From: Bettongia penicillata ogilbyi
Lineage: Eukaryota > Chordata > Mammalia > Diprotodontia > Potoroidae
Reading direction: 5' to 3'
Length of the DNA: 64,000 bases
NCBI GenBank assembly: GCA_023548195.1
Contig: JAJHZJ010000220.1
Span: 3,189,870 to 3,253,869 of the forward strand
Shown here: piece after piece, positions 1-9,984 of the stretch
Numbering within the stretch: the first letter of the stretch is position 1
How the letters are laid out: each line of letters begins with the position of its first letter
The notes under the pieces: generated by a model
The model's input: only the letters and a program-made list of their open reading frames with translations
What the model was told of the DNA's origin: nothing
Database searches by the model: none
Program-made: the position numbers and the translations under genes

Positions 1-1076
1 ATAGAATATTTCTATGAGGATAAGGACCAAAACACAAACACCAAAGTGGTCAAAGCTGAGACTGTACTTCTATCTGAAACTTCAGAAGGGACTATAAACT
101 GCTCACAAGCAAAAGCAGCTCTCCTGGAACAGCTGAAGAAGGAAATACAAGATAAACTGACCAATGACTTTAAAATTTTAATGAAGGAATTCACTGGTGA
201 GAACATCTCTTTGAAAAGGAAAAGTGAACAAATGGAAAAGGAAAATAACTCCCTAAAGGGTCAAATGGAAAAGGAAACCGAAAACCTAACTGGGAAAATT
301 GGTCGAATGGAAAAGGAAGTACAAAATTTAACAGGAGAAAATAGCTCCTTAAAAGGAAAAATTGGGCAGATGGAAAAGGAGATACAAAAGTTAACAGAAG
401 AAAACAATTTGATAAAGATTAGAAATGGGCAAGTAGAAACTAATGACTCAATGAGACAACAAGAATCAGTCAAACAAAATCTAAAGAATGAAAAGATAGA
501 AGAAAATGTAAAATGTCTAATTGGAAAAAACAACTGACCTGGAAAATAGATCCAGAAGAGAAAAATCTAAGAATTATTGGCCTGCAAGAAACCCATGATG
601 GAGAAAAGAACCTGGACAATATCTTCCAGGAAATCATCAAGGAAAACTGCCCAGAAGTGCTAGATTCAGAGGGCAAAATTGTTATCAAAAGAATACACTG
701 TTCCCTTCCTGAAAGGAATCCCAAACTCAAAACCCCAAGAAATACAATTGCCAAATTCCAGAGCTATCAAGTGAAGGGGAAAATATTACAAGCAGCCAGA
801 AAGAAACAATTTAAATATCAAGGAGATACAGTCAGGATTACGCAGGACCTTGCAGCTTCTACATTAAAAGATGAAAAGAATTGGAACCCAACATTCCAAA
901 ACGCAAAGGAGTTGGGACTACAACCAAGGATCAATTACCCAGCAAAGTTCAGCATAACATTTCAGGCAAGAAGAAAGTCATTCAACGAAGTAAGGGATTT
1001 CCAGAGCTCCCTGACCAAAACGCCAGAACTTAACAGACAATTTGATCTTCAAATGCAGGTCTCAAGAGAATCATAA
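1..1076 (+). pseudogene. L1 ORF1 (RNA-binding chaperone), 5'-incomplete and frameshifted
   Basis: L1 ORF1p is a trimeric RNA-binding protein that coats L1 RNA. The window opens near codon 9 by comparison with the - strand copy at 4662. The first half is a leucine/glutamate-rich coiled coil with repeated 'QMEKE' and 'LTGEN' units. The second half carries the ORF1 RNA-recognition and C-terminal regions ('KIVIKRIH', 'ARKKQFKYQGDTVRITQDL', 'LGLQPRINYPAKFS'). The first part reads in frame 1 to a stop at about 535, and the second part continues in frame 3 to the TAA at 1074-1076. The break lies in an A-run near 525-531, which has six A where the - strand copy has five. A single inserted A explains it. 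Apart from that lesion the copy looks young. Confidence 0.9.
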
Positions 1077-1282
1077 AAAGGTAAATGGGGGGGCAACTTG
1101 TTACTCAAATAGGGCAAGCTGTTTACCTCCCTATAAGGGAAGATGGTACCTGTTAATCTTGAGAATTGTGTGTCTATTAAGAAATATAAAAGGGATATGC
1201 ATAGGGGAAACGGGTATAAAGTAAATGATATCATGATAAAAAATATGATTTAAGTATGAAAAGGGATTGTAATAGGAGGTGT
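1..1282 (+). mobile_element. L1 fragment: ORF1 plus inter-ORF spacer
   Basis: This is an L1 (LINE-1) piece that enters from the left edge inside ORF1 and ends in the spacer after ORF1. The spacer (1077-1282) matches, in reverse complement, the spacer of the - strand L1 at about 2790-3000: both carry 'ctccctataagggaagatg' and 'gggtataaagtaaatgat'. Homology stops abruptly at 'gtaataggaggtgt', and ORF2 is absent. The near identity of the two copies suggests a young subfamily. The 3' break is not a poly(A) end, so this is a rearranged or truncated copy. Confidence 0.9.
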
Positions 1283-1313
1283 TTATCACCTGTAATAGGA
1301 GGAGGTTTATCAA
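1268..1313. repeat. 23-bp near-tandem duplication at the L1/L1 junction
   Basis: Two adjacent 23-base copies (1268-1290 and 1291-1313) both start 'tgtaataggagg' and both hold 'gtttatc' or 'ggtttatc'. They sit exactly where the + strand L1 spacer stops and the - strand L1 ORF2 begins. 'tgtaataggagg' belongs to the spacer and 'ggtttatc' to antisense ORF2, so each side of the junction appears twice. Confidence 0.85.
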
Positions 1314-2426
1314 TTTTATTAGTTTTTTCATAAAACCAACTATTGGTTTTATTTATTAATTCGGTACTTTTCTTAATTTCAATTTTATTAATCTCTCCTT
1401 TGGTTTTCAGTATTTCTAATTTGGTATTTTCTTGGGGATTTTCAATTTGTTCTTTTCTAGCTTTTTCAGCTGCATACCCAAGTCATTGATCTCCTCTTTC
1501 TCTATTTTATTTATGTAGGCATTCAAATATATAAAACTTCCCCTAAGAACTGCTTTTGCAGTATCCCATAAGATTTGGTAGGTTGTCTCATTATTGTCAT
1601 TCTCTTGAATGAAGTTGTTGATTGTTTCTATGATTTCTTCTTTAACCCATTGCTTCTTTAGGATTAAATTATTTAGTTTCCAACTGATTTTTGCTTTATC
1701 TTTCCATGGCCTTTTATTACATATATTTTTTATTGCATTATGATCTGAGAAGGATGCACTGATTATCTCTGCCTTTCTGCACTGGATTTTGAGATTTTTA
1801 TGTCCTAGTACATGGTCAATTTTTGTAAATGTTCCATGTACTGCTGAGAAAAAGGTATATTCCTTTCTATTCCCATTCAATTTTCTCCAAAGATCTATCA
1901 TATCTACCTTATCTAGAGTTTTATTTACCTCCTTAACCTCTTTCTTGTTTATTTTGAGGTTAGATTTATCAAGTTCAGAAAGAGGGAGGTTGAGGTCCCC
2001 CACTAGTATAGTTTTGCTGTCAATTTCTTCCTTCAACTCCCTCAATCTCTCCTCTAAGTATCTGGATGCTATAACACTTGGAGCATACATGTATAGTAAT
2101 GATATTGCTTCATTTTCTATGGTGCCTTTTAGCAGGATATAGTTTCCATCCTTATCCTTTTTGATTAGATCTATTTCTGCTTTTGCTTTGTCTGAGATTA
2201 GGATTGCTACTCCTGCCTTTCTTACATCAGCTGAAGCACAATATATTCTGCTCCATCCTTTAACCTTTATCCTATGTGTATCCCCCCGTTTCAAATGTGT
2301 TTCTTGTAAGCAGCATATTGTTGGATTATGACTTTTAATCCATTCTGGTATCTGTCTCCGTTTTATGGGAGAATTCATTCCATTCACATTCACAGTTATG
2401 ATTACAATCTGTGTATTTCCCTCCAT
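1304..2426 (-). pseudogene. L1 ORF2 N-terminus: apurinic-like endonuclease, truncated
   Basis: L1 ORF2p nicks target DNA with this domain and primes reverse transcription there. The chosen start is the ATG at 2426 (MEGNTQIV...), matching the start of the + strand copy at 62159; in-frame upstream ATGs at 2441 and 2480 are possible. Endonuclease signatures appear in order: 'VNVNGMNSPIK' (active-site Asn), 'CCLQETHLK' (Glu), 'LLYMYAP', 'LVGDLNLPLS' (Asp) and 'SASFSDHNA' (Ser-Asp-His). The frame is open to a stop at about 1416. A 1-base loss in an A-run near 1455 shifts it, and the expected continuation reads on in another frame to about 1306. There is no reverse transcriptase domain. Confidence 0.9.
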
Positions 2427-3001
2427 CTTCTTTCCCACCATTTGTGGTTTTAGCTCTGCTGTCTCCCTTCCCCTCCTCACTAGTATTCACTTTTCACCAC
2501 CTCCTCTTGCTGCCTTCCCCTCTTTCTTTTAGCCCCCTTCCTTTAACTCCCCTTTACTCTTATTGCTTCTTCCCTCCCTTTTGCCTCCCTCCCCTTTCTT
2601 CCCCCTTCCCCTCCCACTGCTTATAGAGCTAGTTAGGATTTTCTACTTAAGTTTATTGTTCCGTCCTTTAAACAAATCCGATGAGAGTACCTCTCACCCA
2701 ATGCTCATCTCCCTCCCCTCTTTCCCTCTACTATGATTTTGTACTTCTTCTTGTGAAGTAATTTGCCATTTTCTGCTTCCTCCTTTTCACACCTCCTATT
2801 ACACTCCCTTCTCATACTTAAATCACATTTTTTATCATGATATCATTTACTTTATACCCGTTCCCCCTATGCTTATCCCTTTTATATTTCTTAATAGACG
2901 CACAGTTCTCATGATAAACAGATATCATCTTCCCTTATAGGGAGGTGAACAACTTGCCCTCATTGAGTAGCAAGTTGTTCCCTCCCCCACTGTTTACCTT
3001 T
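2427..3001 (-). other. L1 inter-ORF spacer
   Basis: Non-coding spacer between ORF1 and ORF2 of the - strand L1. On the + strand it reads as a C/T-rich tract (about 2490-2620), hence purine-rich in the element's sense. The part at 2790-3000 matches the spacer of the + strand copy at 1077-1282 almost base for base. Confidence 0.8.
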
Positions 3002-3675
3002 TTATGATTCTCTTGAGACCTGCATTTGAAGATCGAATTGTCTATTAAGTTCTGGCGTTTTGGTCAGGAAACTCTGGAAATCCCTTACTTCGTTGAATGA
3101 CTTTCTCCTTGCCTGAAATGTTATGCTGAACTTTGCTGGGTAGTTGATCCTTGGTTGCAGTCCCAGCTCCTTTGCCTTACGGAATATTGGGTTCCAATTC
3201 TTTCGATCTTTTAATGTAGAAGCTGCAAGGTCCTGTGTAATCCTGATTGTATCTCCTTGATATTTAAATTGTTTCTTTCTGGCTGCTTGTAATATTTTCT
3301 TCTTCACTTGATAGCTCTGGAATTTGGCAACTATATTTCTTGGGGTTTTGAGCTTGGAATCCCTTTCAGGAGGGGAACGGTGGATTCTTTTGATGATTAT
3401 TTTGCCCTCTGAATCTAGTACTTCTGGGCAGTTTTCCTTGATGATTTCCTGGAAGATATTGTCCAGGATCTTTTCTCCATCCTGGGTTTCTGGCAGGCCA
3501 ATAATTCTTAAGTTTTCACTTCTGGATCTATTTTCCAGGTCAGTTGTTTTTCCAATTAGATATTTTACATTTTCTTCTATCTTTTCATTCTTTAGATTTT
3601 GTTTGACTGATTCTTGCTGTCTCATTGAGTCATTAGTTTCTACTTGCCCAATTCTAATCTTCATCAAATTGTTTT

Positions 3676-3681
3676 CTTCTG
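3676..3681. repeat. Target-site duplication, left copy
   Basis: CTTCTG immediately before the LTR; identical to 4260-4265. With one copy and the LTR ignored, the flanks match the undisturbed sequence of the + strand ORF1 near 395-405. Confidence 0.92.
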
Positions 3682-4259
3682 TGTCCGGGGCTCGCGGTCC
3701 CCCATCGACCCTTCCGGTGAGTAGTAACCCCTCACTCTGCTTCACGCAGCTTCAGACGTCTCTGGACCCGTCCCCGGAGGCTGGAGCACGGGCGGAAACC
3801 AAGCACGAGCCAGAGTAGTAGAGCAAAGCAGGTGTTTATTCAGCAGTTCACATCATCCCAGTTCTCCCCGAACCCCCTCAGAGCATTGCCTTATATTCCT
3901 TATTCTTTCCGGGTTTTGCTGTGCGATTCCTGATTGGGGAGTTCAGCCTACTGTCGCCCCAGCCCCCTCCCCTTAGCCAGCCGTGCCCTGTGGCGATAGG
4001 GCAGGGGTCTCTTTGGACCTTCCCTCCCCATTCGGACCACCTGCGTGGTCCTATCACAGGTGGCCAGGTGTGTTTTTACTCTTACTGGGGCTCCCTCAGT
4101 ACCTCCCCGAGGGCGGTATCGTACCTTGTACACGAGCCTTCTCTGCACCCTTAGCCCGGAAGTCACGGGTGAGGCGCGTGATTGCCGGGGGGGCGGGGAC
4201 GGGTATAGACTCCTGGTCGTTACCTCTCTGCCCAGGAGGTCCGGGGACGGCCCCTGACA
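3682..4259 (-). mobile_element. Solo LTR of an endogenous retrovirus
   Basis: A 578-bp GC-rich block begins TGTCCGGGG and ends CCCCTGACA, which are inverted termini with the TG...CA ends of an LTR. It is flanked by a perfect 6-bp target duplication, CTTCTG at 3676-3681 and 4260-4265. The orientation is - strand: a TATAAG box lies at 3895-3890 and an AATAAA signal at 3840-3835 about 50 bases downstream, placing U3 at the right and U5 at the left. No internal viral sequence is present, so it is the product of LTR-LTR recombination. A 6-bp duplication is typical of betaretrovirus-like (class II) elements; that class is an inference. Confidence 0.92.
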
Positions 4260-4265
4260 CTTCTG
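4260..4265. repeat. Target-site duplication, right copy
   Basis: CTTCTG immediately after the LTR terminus CCCCTGACA; identical to 3676-3681. Confidence 0.92.
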
Positions 4266-4735
4266 TTAACTTTTGTATCTCTTTTTCCATCTGCCCAATT
4301 TTTCCTTTTAAGAAGCTATTTTCTCCAGTTAATTTTTGTACTTCCTTTTCCATTTGGCCTTTCAGGAATTTATTTTCTCCAGTTAATTTTTGAACTTCTT
4401 TTTCCATTTGTTCAATTTTCCTTTTCAAGGAGATGTTCTCATCAGTGAATTCTTTCTTAATAATTTTAAAATCATTGGCCAGTTTATCTTCTATTTCCTT
4501 CTTCAACTGTTCCAGGAGAGCTGCTTGTACTTGCGAGTAGTTCATAGTCCCTTCTGAAGTCTCAGATGGAAGTACAGTCTCAGCTGTGACCTCTTTGGGG
4601 TTTGTGTTTTGGTCCTTATCCCCATAGAAAGATTCTATGGTTCTCTTCTTTTTCCTGTTCATGATTTTGATTGAGTGTTGTGGCTTCTGGTTCCTTCAGT
4701 CAGAAGCTAGAGAACTTTTTGCTGAGATGATCTGA

Positions 4736-4780
4736 TTTCTGTTTTATGGCATAATTCAACTCATTAACATTCACACTTAT
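4736..4780 (-). other. Tiny L1 ORF2 fragment
   Basis: About 45 bases, antisense, match the start of the L1 endonuclease: compare 'gttttatggcataattcaac' here with 'gttttatgggagaattcatt' at about 2361. It is wedged between the 5' end of the - strand L1 and the 5' end of the next element. It is probably a relic of an older - strand L1 into which later elements inserted. Confidence 0.6.
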
Positions 4781-5561
4781 GGGGGAGGCAGAGCTATGAT
4801 GGCAGAGAAGAAGTAATGATATGCTCTATCTCTACCCCCATAGTTCATAAAATACCCTTAAAATCACTCAAAACAAATTCTAGAGCAGCAAAAGACACAA
4901 AATGACACAATGAAACAAATTTTGAGCCCAAGACAGCCTGGAACGCCAAGAGAAAAGGTGTATCACACGAGGCTCTGAGAATAGCACAACCCAGCATGGA
5001 CCACAAAGCATGGGTGGTATTGGAGCATGCTTCATGGTGTGAAATCACAAGGACTACAATTCCCAAATTTCTCAACGTATAAATGCCAAAGACAGCTTCA
5101 AAGGTAGGTAAGAAAACTCTTTCATCTCGGTAAAAGAGGAGTACAGGCTGGCCTCAGTTCTAGCACCAAGGCAGCAGCAACCACTGCAGAAGGAGCTTCG
5201 ACATTTGGAGCCCTTGGTCTAAAGACCCTGTAGGAATTGAGAGCCTCAGCTGGGTCTCAGTCCTGAGTAGAAGTCCTGGGATGAGGAGGAGAGCTGGCTG
5301 ACAGATTGGGTGCCAGGTATGGAGAGGAAATCCTACTGACAGTTACAGGGCAGAATAGAGTGCTTGTGTTTGCTCACAGCCCAGAATGTAGGCCAGGAGA
5401 GGAATAAACTCCTTTCCTTTGATTGTGTTACCCTGGAGGAATTAAAAACATACAGGTCCCCAGAGATATCTCAGAGCACAACTGCACAAAACCTCAGAAA
5501 TCTAAGGTAGTATACGTGTCACATGACAAAGGACTCAAAAGTCAAGTAACTGGCTGGGAAA

Positions 5562-6640
5562 ATGCTCCAAAAAGGGAAAAAAAATAAGACAAATACAAGG
5601 TTACTTTCTTGGTGCAAAGGTCTTTTCTTCCATCTTTTTTGATGAGGAAGAACAAAGTACAACTTCAGAGGAAGATATCAAAGTCAAGGTTTCTACATCC
5701 AAAACTTCCAAAAAATATGCAATGATCTCATGCCATGGAAGAACTCAAAAGGAATTTTGAAAATCAAGTGAGAGAAGTAGAGGAAAAATTAGGAAGAGAA
5801 ATGAGAGCAATGCAAGAAAATCATGAAAAACAAGTCAACTGCTTGCTAAAGGCGACCCAAAGAAATACCGAAGAAAACTACATCTTTAAAAATAGACTAA
5901 CCCAAATGTCAAAGGAGGTCCAAAAAGCCAAGGAGAAGAATGCTTTAAAAATTACAACTGGCCAAATGTAAAATAGTTCTTTAAAAATTAGAATGGAACA
6001 GATAGAAGTTAATGACTTTATGGTAATCAAGAAATTTTAAAAGAAATCCAAAAGAATGAACAAAAAAGGAGACAATATAAAATATTTCATTGGAAAAACA
6101 ACTGAACTGGAAAACAGATTCAGGAGAAATAATTTTAAAATATTTGGTCTACCTAAAAATCATTATCAAAAAAGAGCCTAGATATCATCTTCAAAGAAAT
6201 TATCAAGGAAAACTGACCTGACATTCTAGAACCAGAGGGTAAAATAGAAATGGAAAGAATTTGCCGATTATCTCCTGAAAGAGATTTCAGAAGGAAAACT
6301 CCTAGGAATATTATAGCCAAATTTCAGAGTTCCCAGGACAAGGAGAAAATATTACAAGCAGCCAGAAAGAAAGAATTCAAGTATTATAGAAATACAATTA
6401 GTATGACAGAGGATTTATTAGCTTCTACATTAAGGTACTGAAGGATATTGTGATATGACATCCCAGAGGTCAAAGGAGATAGGACTAAAACCAAGAATAC
6501 CCTACCCAGAAAAACTGAATATGATACTTCAGGGAAAAAATGGAAATAGAGAACTTCCAAGAATTCTTGTTGTAAAGACCAGAGTTGTTTGCAAAATTTG
6601 ACTTTCAAATAAAGGATAGAGAGAAACATGGAAAGGTAAA
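5562..6640 (+). pseudogene. HAL1/L1 ORF1, degenerate
   Basis: The start is the ATG at 5562, in the conserved context 'tggctgggaaaatg' found in the sister copies at 17236 and 34937. A coiled-coil stretch is open at 5735-5971 ('ENQVREVEEKLGREMRAM', 'NRLTQMSKEVQKAKEKN'). The RNA-binding part is recognisable at 6250-6441 ('RKTPRNIIAKFQSSQ', 'ARKKEFKYYRNTISMTEDL'). Several stops and frame breaks separate them. The end is placed near 6640 by comparison with the stop of copy c at about 37817. It is non-functional. Confidence 0.8.
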
Positions 6641-6755
6641 CAGGAAAGAGAAAGCTTAAGGAACTCTTTAAACTTGAACTGTTTACATTCCACATGGAAG
6701 GATGTAATTTGTAACTCTTGAGACCTTTGTCAGTATTAGGGAAGTTTGAGAGAAT

Positions 6756-6990
6756 ATGTGTGTGTATGTACACACACACACTCATATACACACATTCATT
6801 GACACACACGTCTATATATGTATTTATGCACATGCATGTGCATATATATGGATGTATATGTGTATATCCATATACTTACATATGTGTGTGTATGTATGTG
6901 CATGTATGTAGGTATGTTTATATTAAATGTGTGTAGATATGTATACTTACCTGGATTTATGTGTGTATGTACACACACATATACCTATTC
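6756..6990. repeat. TG/TA/TATG-rich microsatellite
   Basis: Imperfect alternating purine-pyrimidine repeats (tgtg, acac, tatgtg) lie about 100 bases after the ORF1 end of HAL1 copy a. Predicted peptides across it are low-complexity artefacts. Confidence 0.85.
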
Positions 6991-7006
6991 ACATATATGA
7001 GTAAGT

Positions 7007-7007
<1 letters not shown>

Positions 7008-7055
<48 letters not shown>
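7008..7055. repeat. (GATA)n microsatellite
   Basis: About 12 uninterrupted 'gata' units at the same relative position in the HAL1 element as the preceding TG tract. Confidence 0.95.
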
Positions 7056-7878
7056 CACATAGCCAGAGGACACAGGATGAACTGAAAAGGAAGAGAAAAT
7101 ATGTTAAAAAATAAAATTTCCTCTTGAGTGGAATGTACTAGAAGTAATAGAAAGGAAGAGGTAGAATGTAGCAAATCATTTGACATAAAAGAGGGAAGAA
7201 AGAATTTTTACAATGGATGGAAAGAGTGGAGAGAGGAAAGGAAATTACTGAGCCTTACTCTCATGGGATTTGGCTTAAGGAGAAATAACACACACTGAAT
7301 TGCATATGGAAATCTATTTTACCCTGCAGCAAGGAAAGAGGGAAGGGGATAGGAGAGGTGAGATAATAGAAGGGAGAACAAATTGAGGAAAGGGATAATC
7401 AGAAGCAAGCACTGTTATAGGAGGACAGATCAAAGGAGAGAATGGAATACATGAAGGGCAGGATAGGACAGATGATATGTAGTCTTTTACAATACTATTA
7501 TGGAAGTGCTTTCATTGTTATACATATATGACCTGTACTGAATTGCTTGTTTTCTCAGTGAAGGTTGGTGTGGAGGGAGGGAGAGAATATGCAACTGAAA
7601 ACTATAATAATGAATGTTAAAAATTGTTTTAACATGCAATTGAAAAGTGAGATTTACAGGCAATGGAATACAGAAATCTATTTTACTTCACAGGAAAATA
7701 GAAGGGAGGGGAGATGGAAGGATGGTAGATAACAGAAGGGAGGATGGGTTGGAGGAAGGGGTGGATGAGGTGCATGCTGTCCTTGTTTTGGGGATGGGGA
7801 AAGATGGGGAGGAAATTTTGAATTCAAAATCTTGTGAAAGTGAATGCTGAGAGCTGAAAAATAAATAAATTATATATT

Positions 7879-8004
7879 TTCACTGGGAATGTGATTCCTG
7901 GTTGAAGTCCTAGCTCCTTTGCTTCAAGGAAATCATGATCTAAGACCTTTCATTTTTTAATGTTGTCATCTCAATGTCCTGTTTAATCCAGACTATGACT
8001 GCTT
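7879..8004 (-). repeat. L1-family ORF1 fragment, duplicated at 8672-8798
   Basis: About 126 bases ('cactgggaatgtgattcctg ... cctgtttaatccagact') recur with few differences 793 bases to the right. They are antisense to the C-terminal half of L1/HAL1 ORF1. Confidence 0.8.
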
Positions 8005-9730
8005 ACTGTATATTTCCCTCAGTCATACTTTTCCTTCTGTTTATACTCTCTCTTCACCTTTCCTTCCTCACCAGTATTTTATTTCTTTCCACCATCCCAC
8101 CTATCTGGTTGCCCTTCTGTCAGCCCATTTCTCCTTGCACCATTCTTTAATCTCCTCCCTTCTTACTTTCCTGTTGGGTAAGGCATATTTCTATATCGAA
8201 TTGATTGTGTATGTCATTCCCTTTCTGAGTCAATTCTGATGAGAATAAAGTTCCAGTGATGCCCACTGTCCAACCCCACATCTCCCCCTCTATCATAATA
8301 GGTCTTTTGTTCCTCCTTTTCTTTTGCATGCGATGTATTCCTCTTTCTTGTCCCTTAATGAATTTTATGTCATTTTCAGAAATACACTTTTTTCCTTACC
8401 CTCTGTCTATATATATTCCTTCTAACTTCACTATTAGTGATAATTTTTTTACAAATCGTATGCATTGTATTCCCATTTATTGATGTAAAAATTGTTAGGC
8501 CTTGTTTCATCCCTTATGTTTTATCTTTCTTTTGTTACTTTTTTATGCTTCTTTTTCATCTTGATAGTTGAGGTCATTTTTTTTTATTTGACTTTGTTTT
8601 TCTTTTGAAAGCTTGAAATCTTACTATGTCACAGAAAGATCTTTTTTTTTTCTTGAAGGAGTATGCTGAATTTCACTGGGAATGTGATTTCTGGTTGAAG
8701 TCCTAGCTCCTTTGCCTTCAAGGAAATCATGATCCAAGACCTTTTATTTTTTAATGTTGTCATTTCAATGTCCTGTTTAATCCAGACTGTGGCTTCTTGA
8801 TAATTAATTTGTTTCTTTCTGGGTTGCTTATATTATTTTCCCTTGATGAGGTAGTTTTGAAATTTTGTTATAATGTTCCTCGGAGTTTCAATTTTTGGAT
8901 ATGTTCCTGGATATGATCAATTAATTCTTTAAATGTCTACTTTGCACTCTAGTTCCAGGACATCAGGGCAGTTTTCGTGCTAATTTCTTGGAGTATTATG
9001 CTCAAGTCCTCCTTTTGATCATGCTTTAGTCCATCGTCTCTCCTGGATCTATTTTCCAGGTTAATTCTTTTTTTTTTTTTTTCCAAAAAGGTATTTTATA
9101 AATTTTCTACCTTGATAAAGGGAAAAAAAAAAAAAAACCATTGATTCTTGTTGCCACATTACTGTCTTCTTCTGAATTTTATGATGATATTCCCTTCCAT
9201 CATAATAACATTCTATGGTCTGATTATTTGGGGTGGTGGTATTTTTTTCTCGTCTTATCAAGTCTTTTTCCTTACTTTTAAATTTGGTCTCTATTCCTAA
9301 GGTGGCAGGGATACTGTCCCAAGGTTATTGTGCCAGAGGCTGCAGGGCTTACTGTTTGCCTAGTGCTATACTAGCATTATACTAAGACCCATGCAGGAAC
9401 CTCTTGTCTGATGCTGTACTGAAGGAATGAAGTGGGAAGAAACTGATGCTGATACGGGTGTTGTAACTCTGGCAGTTTACTTAGGGATAAGTTGTGGTGC
9501 TGGTGCTGGTTTTTGCCCATTTTTAGGGTTTGCTGTTGGCTTCTACCCTAAAGCACATAGTGGATCCTGGTGCTGTCAACTACATATTTGTGTAGGGTTA
9601 TTCTGAAGGTCGTGGTTGATCAGAAAGCTGGTATCTGTCCATTCTCCTGACTGTGTTGAAACATGTGTTGGCATTAGCCTGCTCTTGACACCCAAAGCTT
9701 TGAGGTAAAAGACTGATAAAGAGACCTAAA
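8005..9730 (-). mobile_element. L1/HAL1 element on the - strand (5' region, ORF1, spacer or 3' UTR)
   Basis: On the - strand, 9730-9270 resembles L1 5' UTR, 9260-8620 is decayed ORF1 and 8620-8005 is the purine-rich post-ORF1 region. ORF1 similarity is clear at 8672-9070: antisense counterparts of 'LENRSRRD', 'FQEI', the 'ARKK' RNA-binding segment and 'GLQP'. No ORF2 domain is seen, so it may be HAL1 type or a truncated L1. It meets HAL1 copy a tail to tail. Confidence 0.7.
8620..9260 (-). pseudogene. L1/HAL1 ORF1 remnant
   Basis: Antisense ORF1 with several breaks. 'ctcctggatctattttccagg' (read from the - strand as a 'LENRSR'-type motif) marks the junction between the coiled coil and the RNA-binding domain near 9045. 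Poly-T and poly-A runs near 9070 and 9125 are local expansions. No continuous frame remains. Confidence 0.65.
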
Positions 9731-9984
9731 AATATTAATAAATATTCATGCATATATTAAATGAAATCTTAGCAGAGTCTACAAATGATAAACACCAAAC
9801 CATTTATTTGAAGGAGGTTGGACTTTTACCAAGACTATATGGAAGTTTCATTATGATGAATTGTCATCATAATCAAACATAATAATAAAATATGAGAATC
9901 ATGAGAAAAAAAAAAACTGGTCCTATAATTTGCAGGGTAGGAATAGCCTCCCAGAGAAGTTGGCATTTGAAGTGAAGGTTTGTT

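Larger units (their letters stand above)
3002..4662 (-). pseudogene. L1 ORF1 split by a solo LTR
   Basis: ORF1 runs from the ATG at 4662 (MNRKKKRTIES...) into the coiled coil ('QMEKEVQKLTGEN' repeats) up to 4266. It then resumes at 3681 with the end of the coiled coil, the RNA-binding domain and the C-terminal domain, ending at the TAA at 3004-3002. The 584 bases between (LTR plus one 6-bp target copy) are the only obvious break. The codon phase on both sides agrees once this length is discounted (584 leaves remainder 2, consistent with the observed frames). The original product would be about 358 residues, close to the usual L1 ORF1p size. Apparent reading through the LTR creates false N- and C-terminal extensions. 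Confidence 0.92.
1304..4735 (-). mobile_element. L1 on the - strand (5' end, ORF1, spacer, ORF2 endonuclease), 3'-truncated
   Basis: Read on the - strand from 4735, this L1 has a short 5' leader, ORF1 from the ATG at 4662, an inter-ORF spacer (3001-2427), then ORF2 from about 2426. It breaks off after roughly 370 codons of ORF2 at 1304, where it meets the + strand L1. The reverse transcriptase domain and 3' UTR are missing. A solo LTR interrupts ORF1. The protein sequence is well conserved, so the copy is young. Losing the 3' end is unusual, because L1 copies are normally truncated at the 5' end. Confidence 0.9.
4781..7880 (+). mobile_element. HAL1-like element (copy a): 5' UTR, ORF1, 3' UTR, no ORF2
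   Basis: The 5' end 'ggaggcagagctatgatggc' is the L1-family 5' start seen again at 16498, 36287 and other places. A 5' UTR (4781-5561) follows, then a decayed ORF1, then a purine-rich 3' region ending in 'aaaatcttgtgaaagtgaat' and an 'aaaaataaataaatta' tail. The same 3' end closes the copies at about 19300 and, more loosely, 38810. No endonuclease or reverse transcriptase lies between ORF1 and this tail, which matches the known half-L1 (HAL1) organisation. Such elements need ORF2 supplied by other L1 copies. Microsatellites occupy 6756-7055. Confidence 0.8.

Noticed and set aside
46..537. Independent 163-residue coiled-coil protein
   Set aside because: It is the first half of L1 ORF1; the second half continues in another frame after a single extra A.
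3002..3745. 247-residue protein starting in GC-rich sequence
   Set aside because: The first residues come from the solo LTR; the rest is the C-terminal part of the interrupted L1 ORF1.
1304..4735. Twin-priming 5' inversion as the cause of the opposed L1 halves
   Set aside because: Twin priming gives diverging segments joined at a breakpoint and a 3' poly(A) tail; here the halves converge, ORF1 is present in both, and no tail exists.
7008..7055. CRISPR-like array (also 42213-42265 and 63498-63545)
   Set aside because: Uninterrupted 4-base units without spacers; these are GATA microsatellites in eukaryotic DNA.
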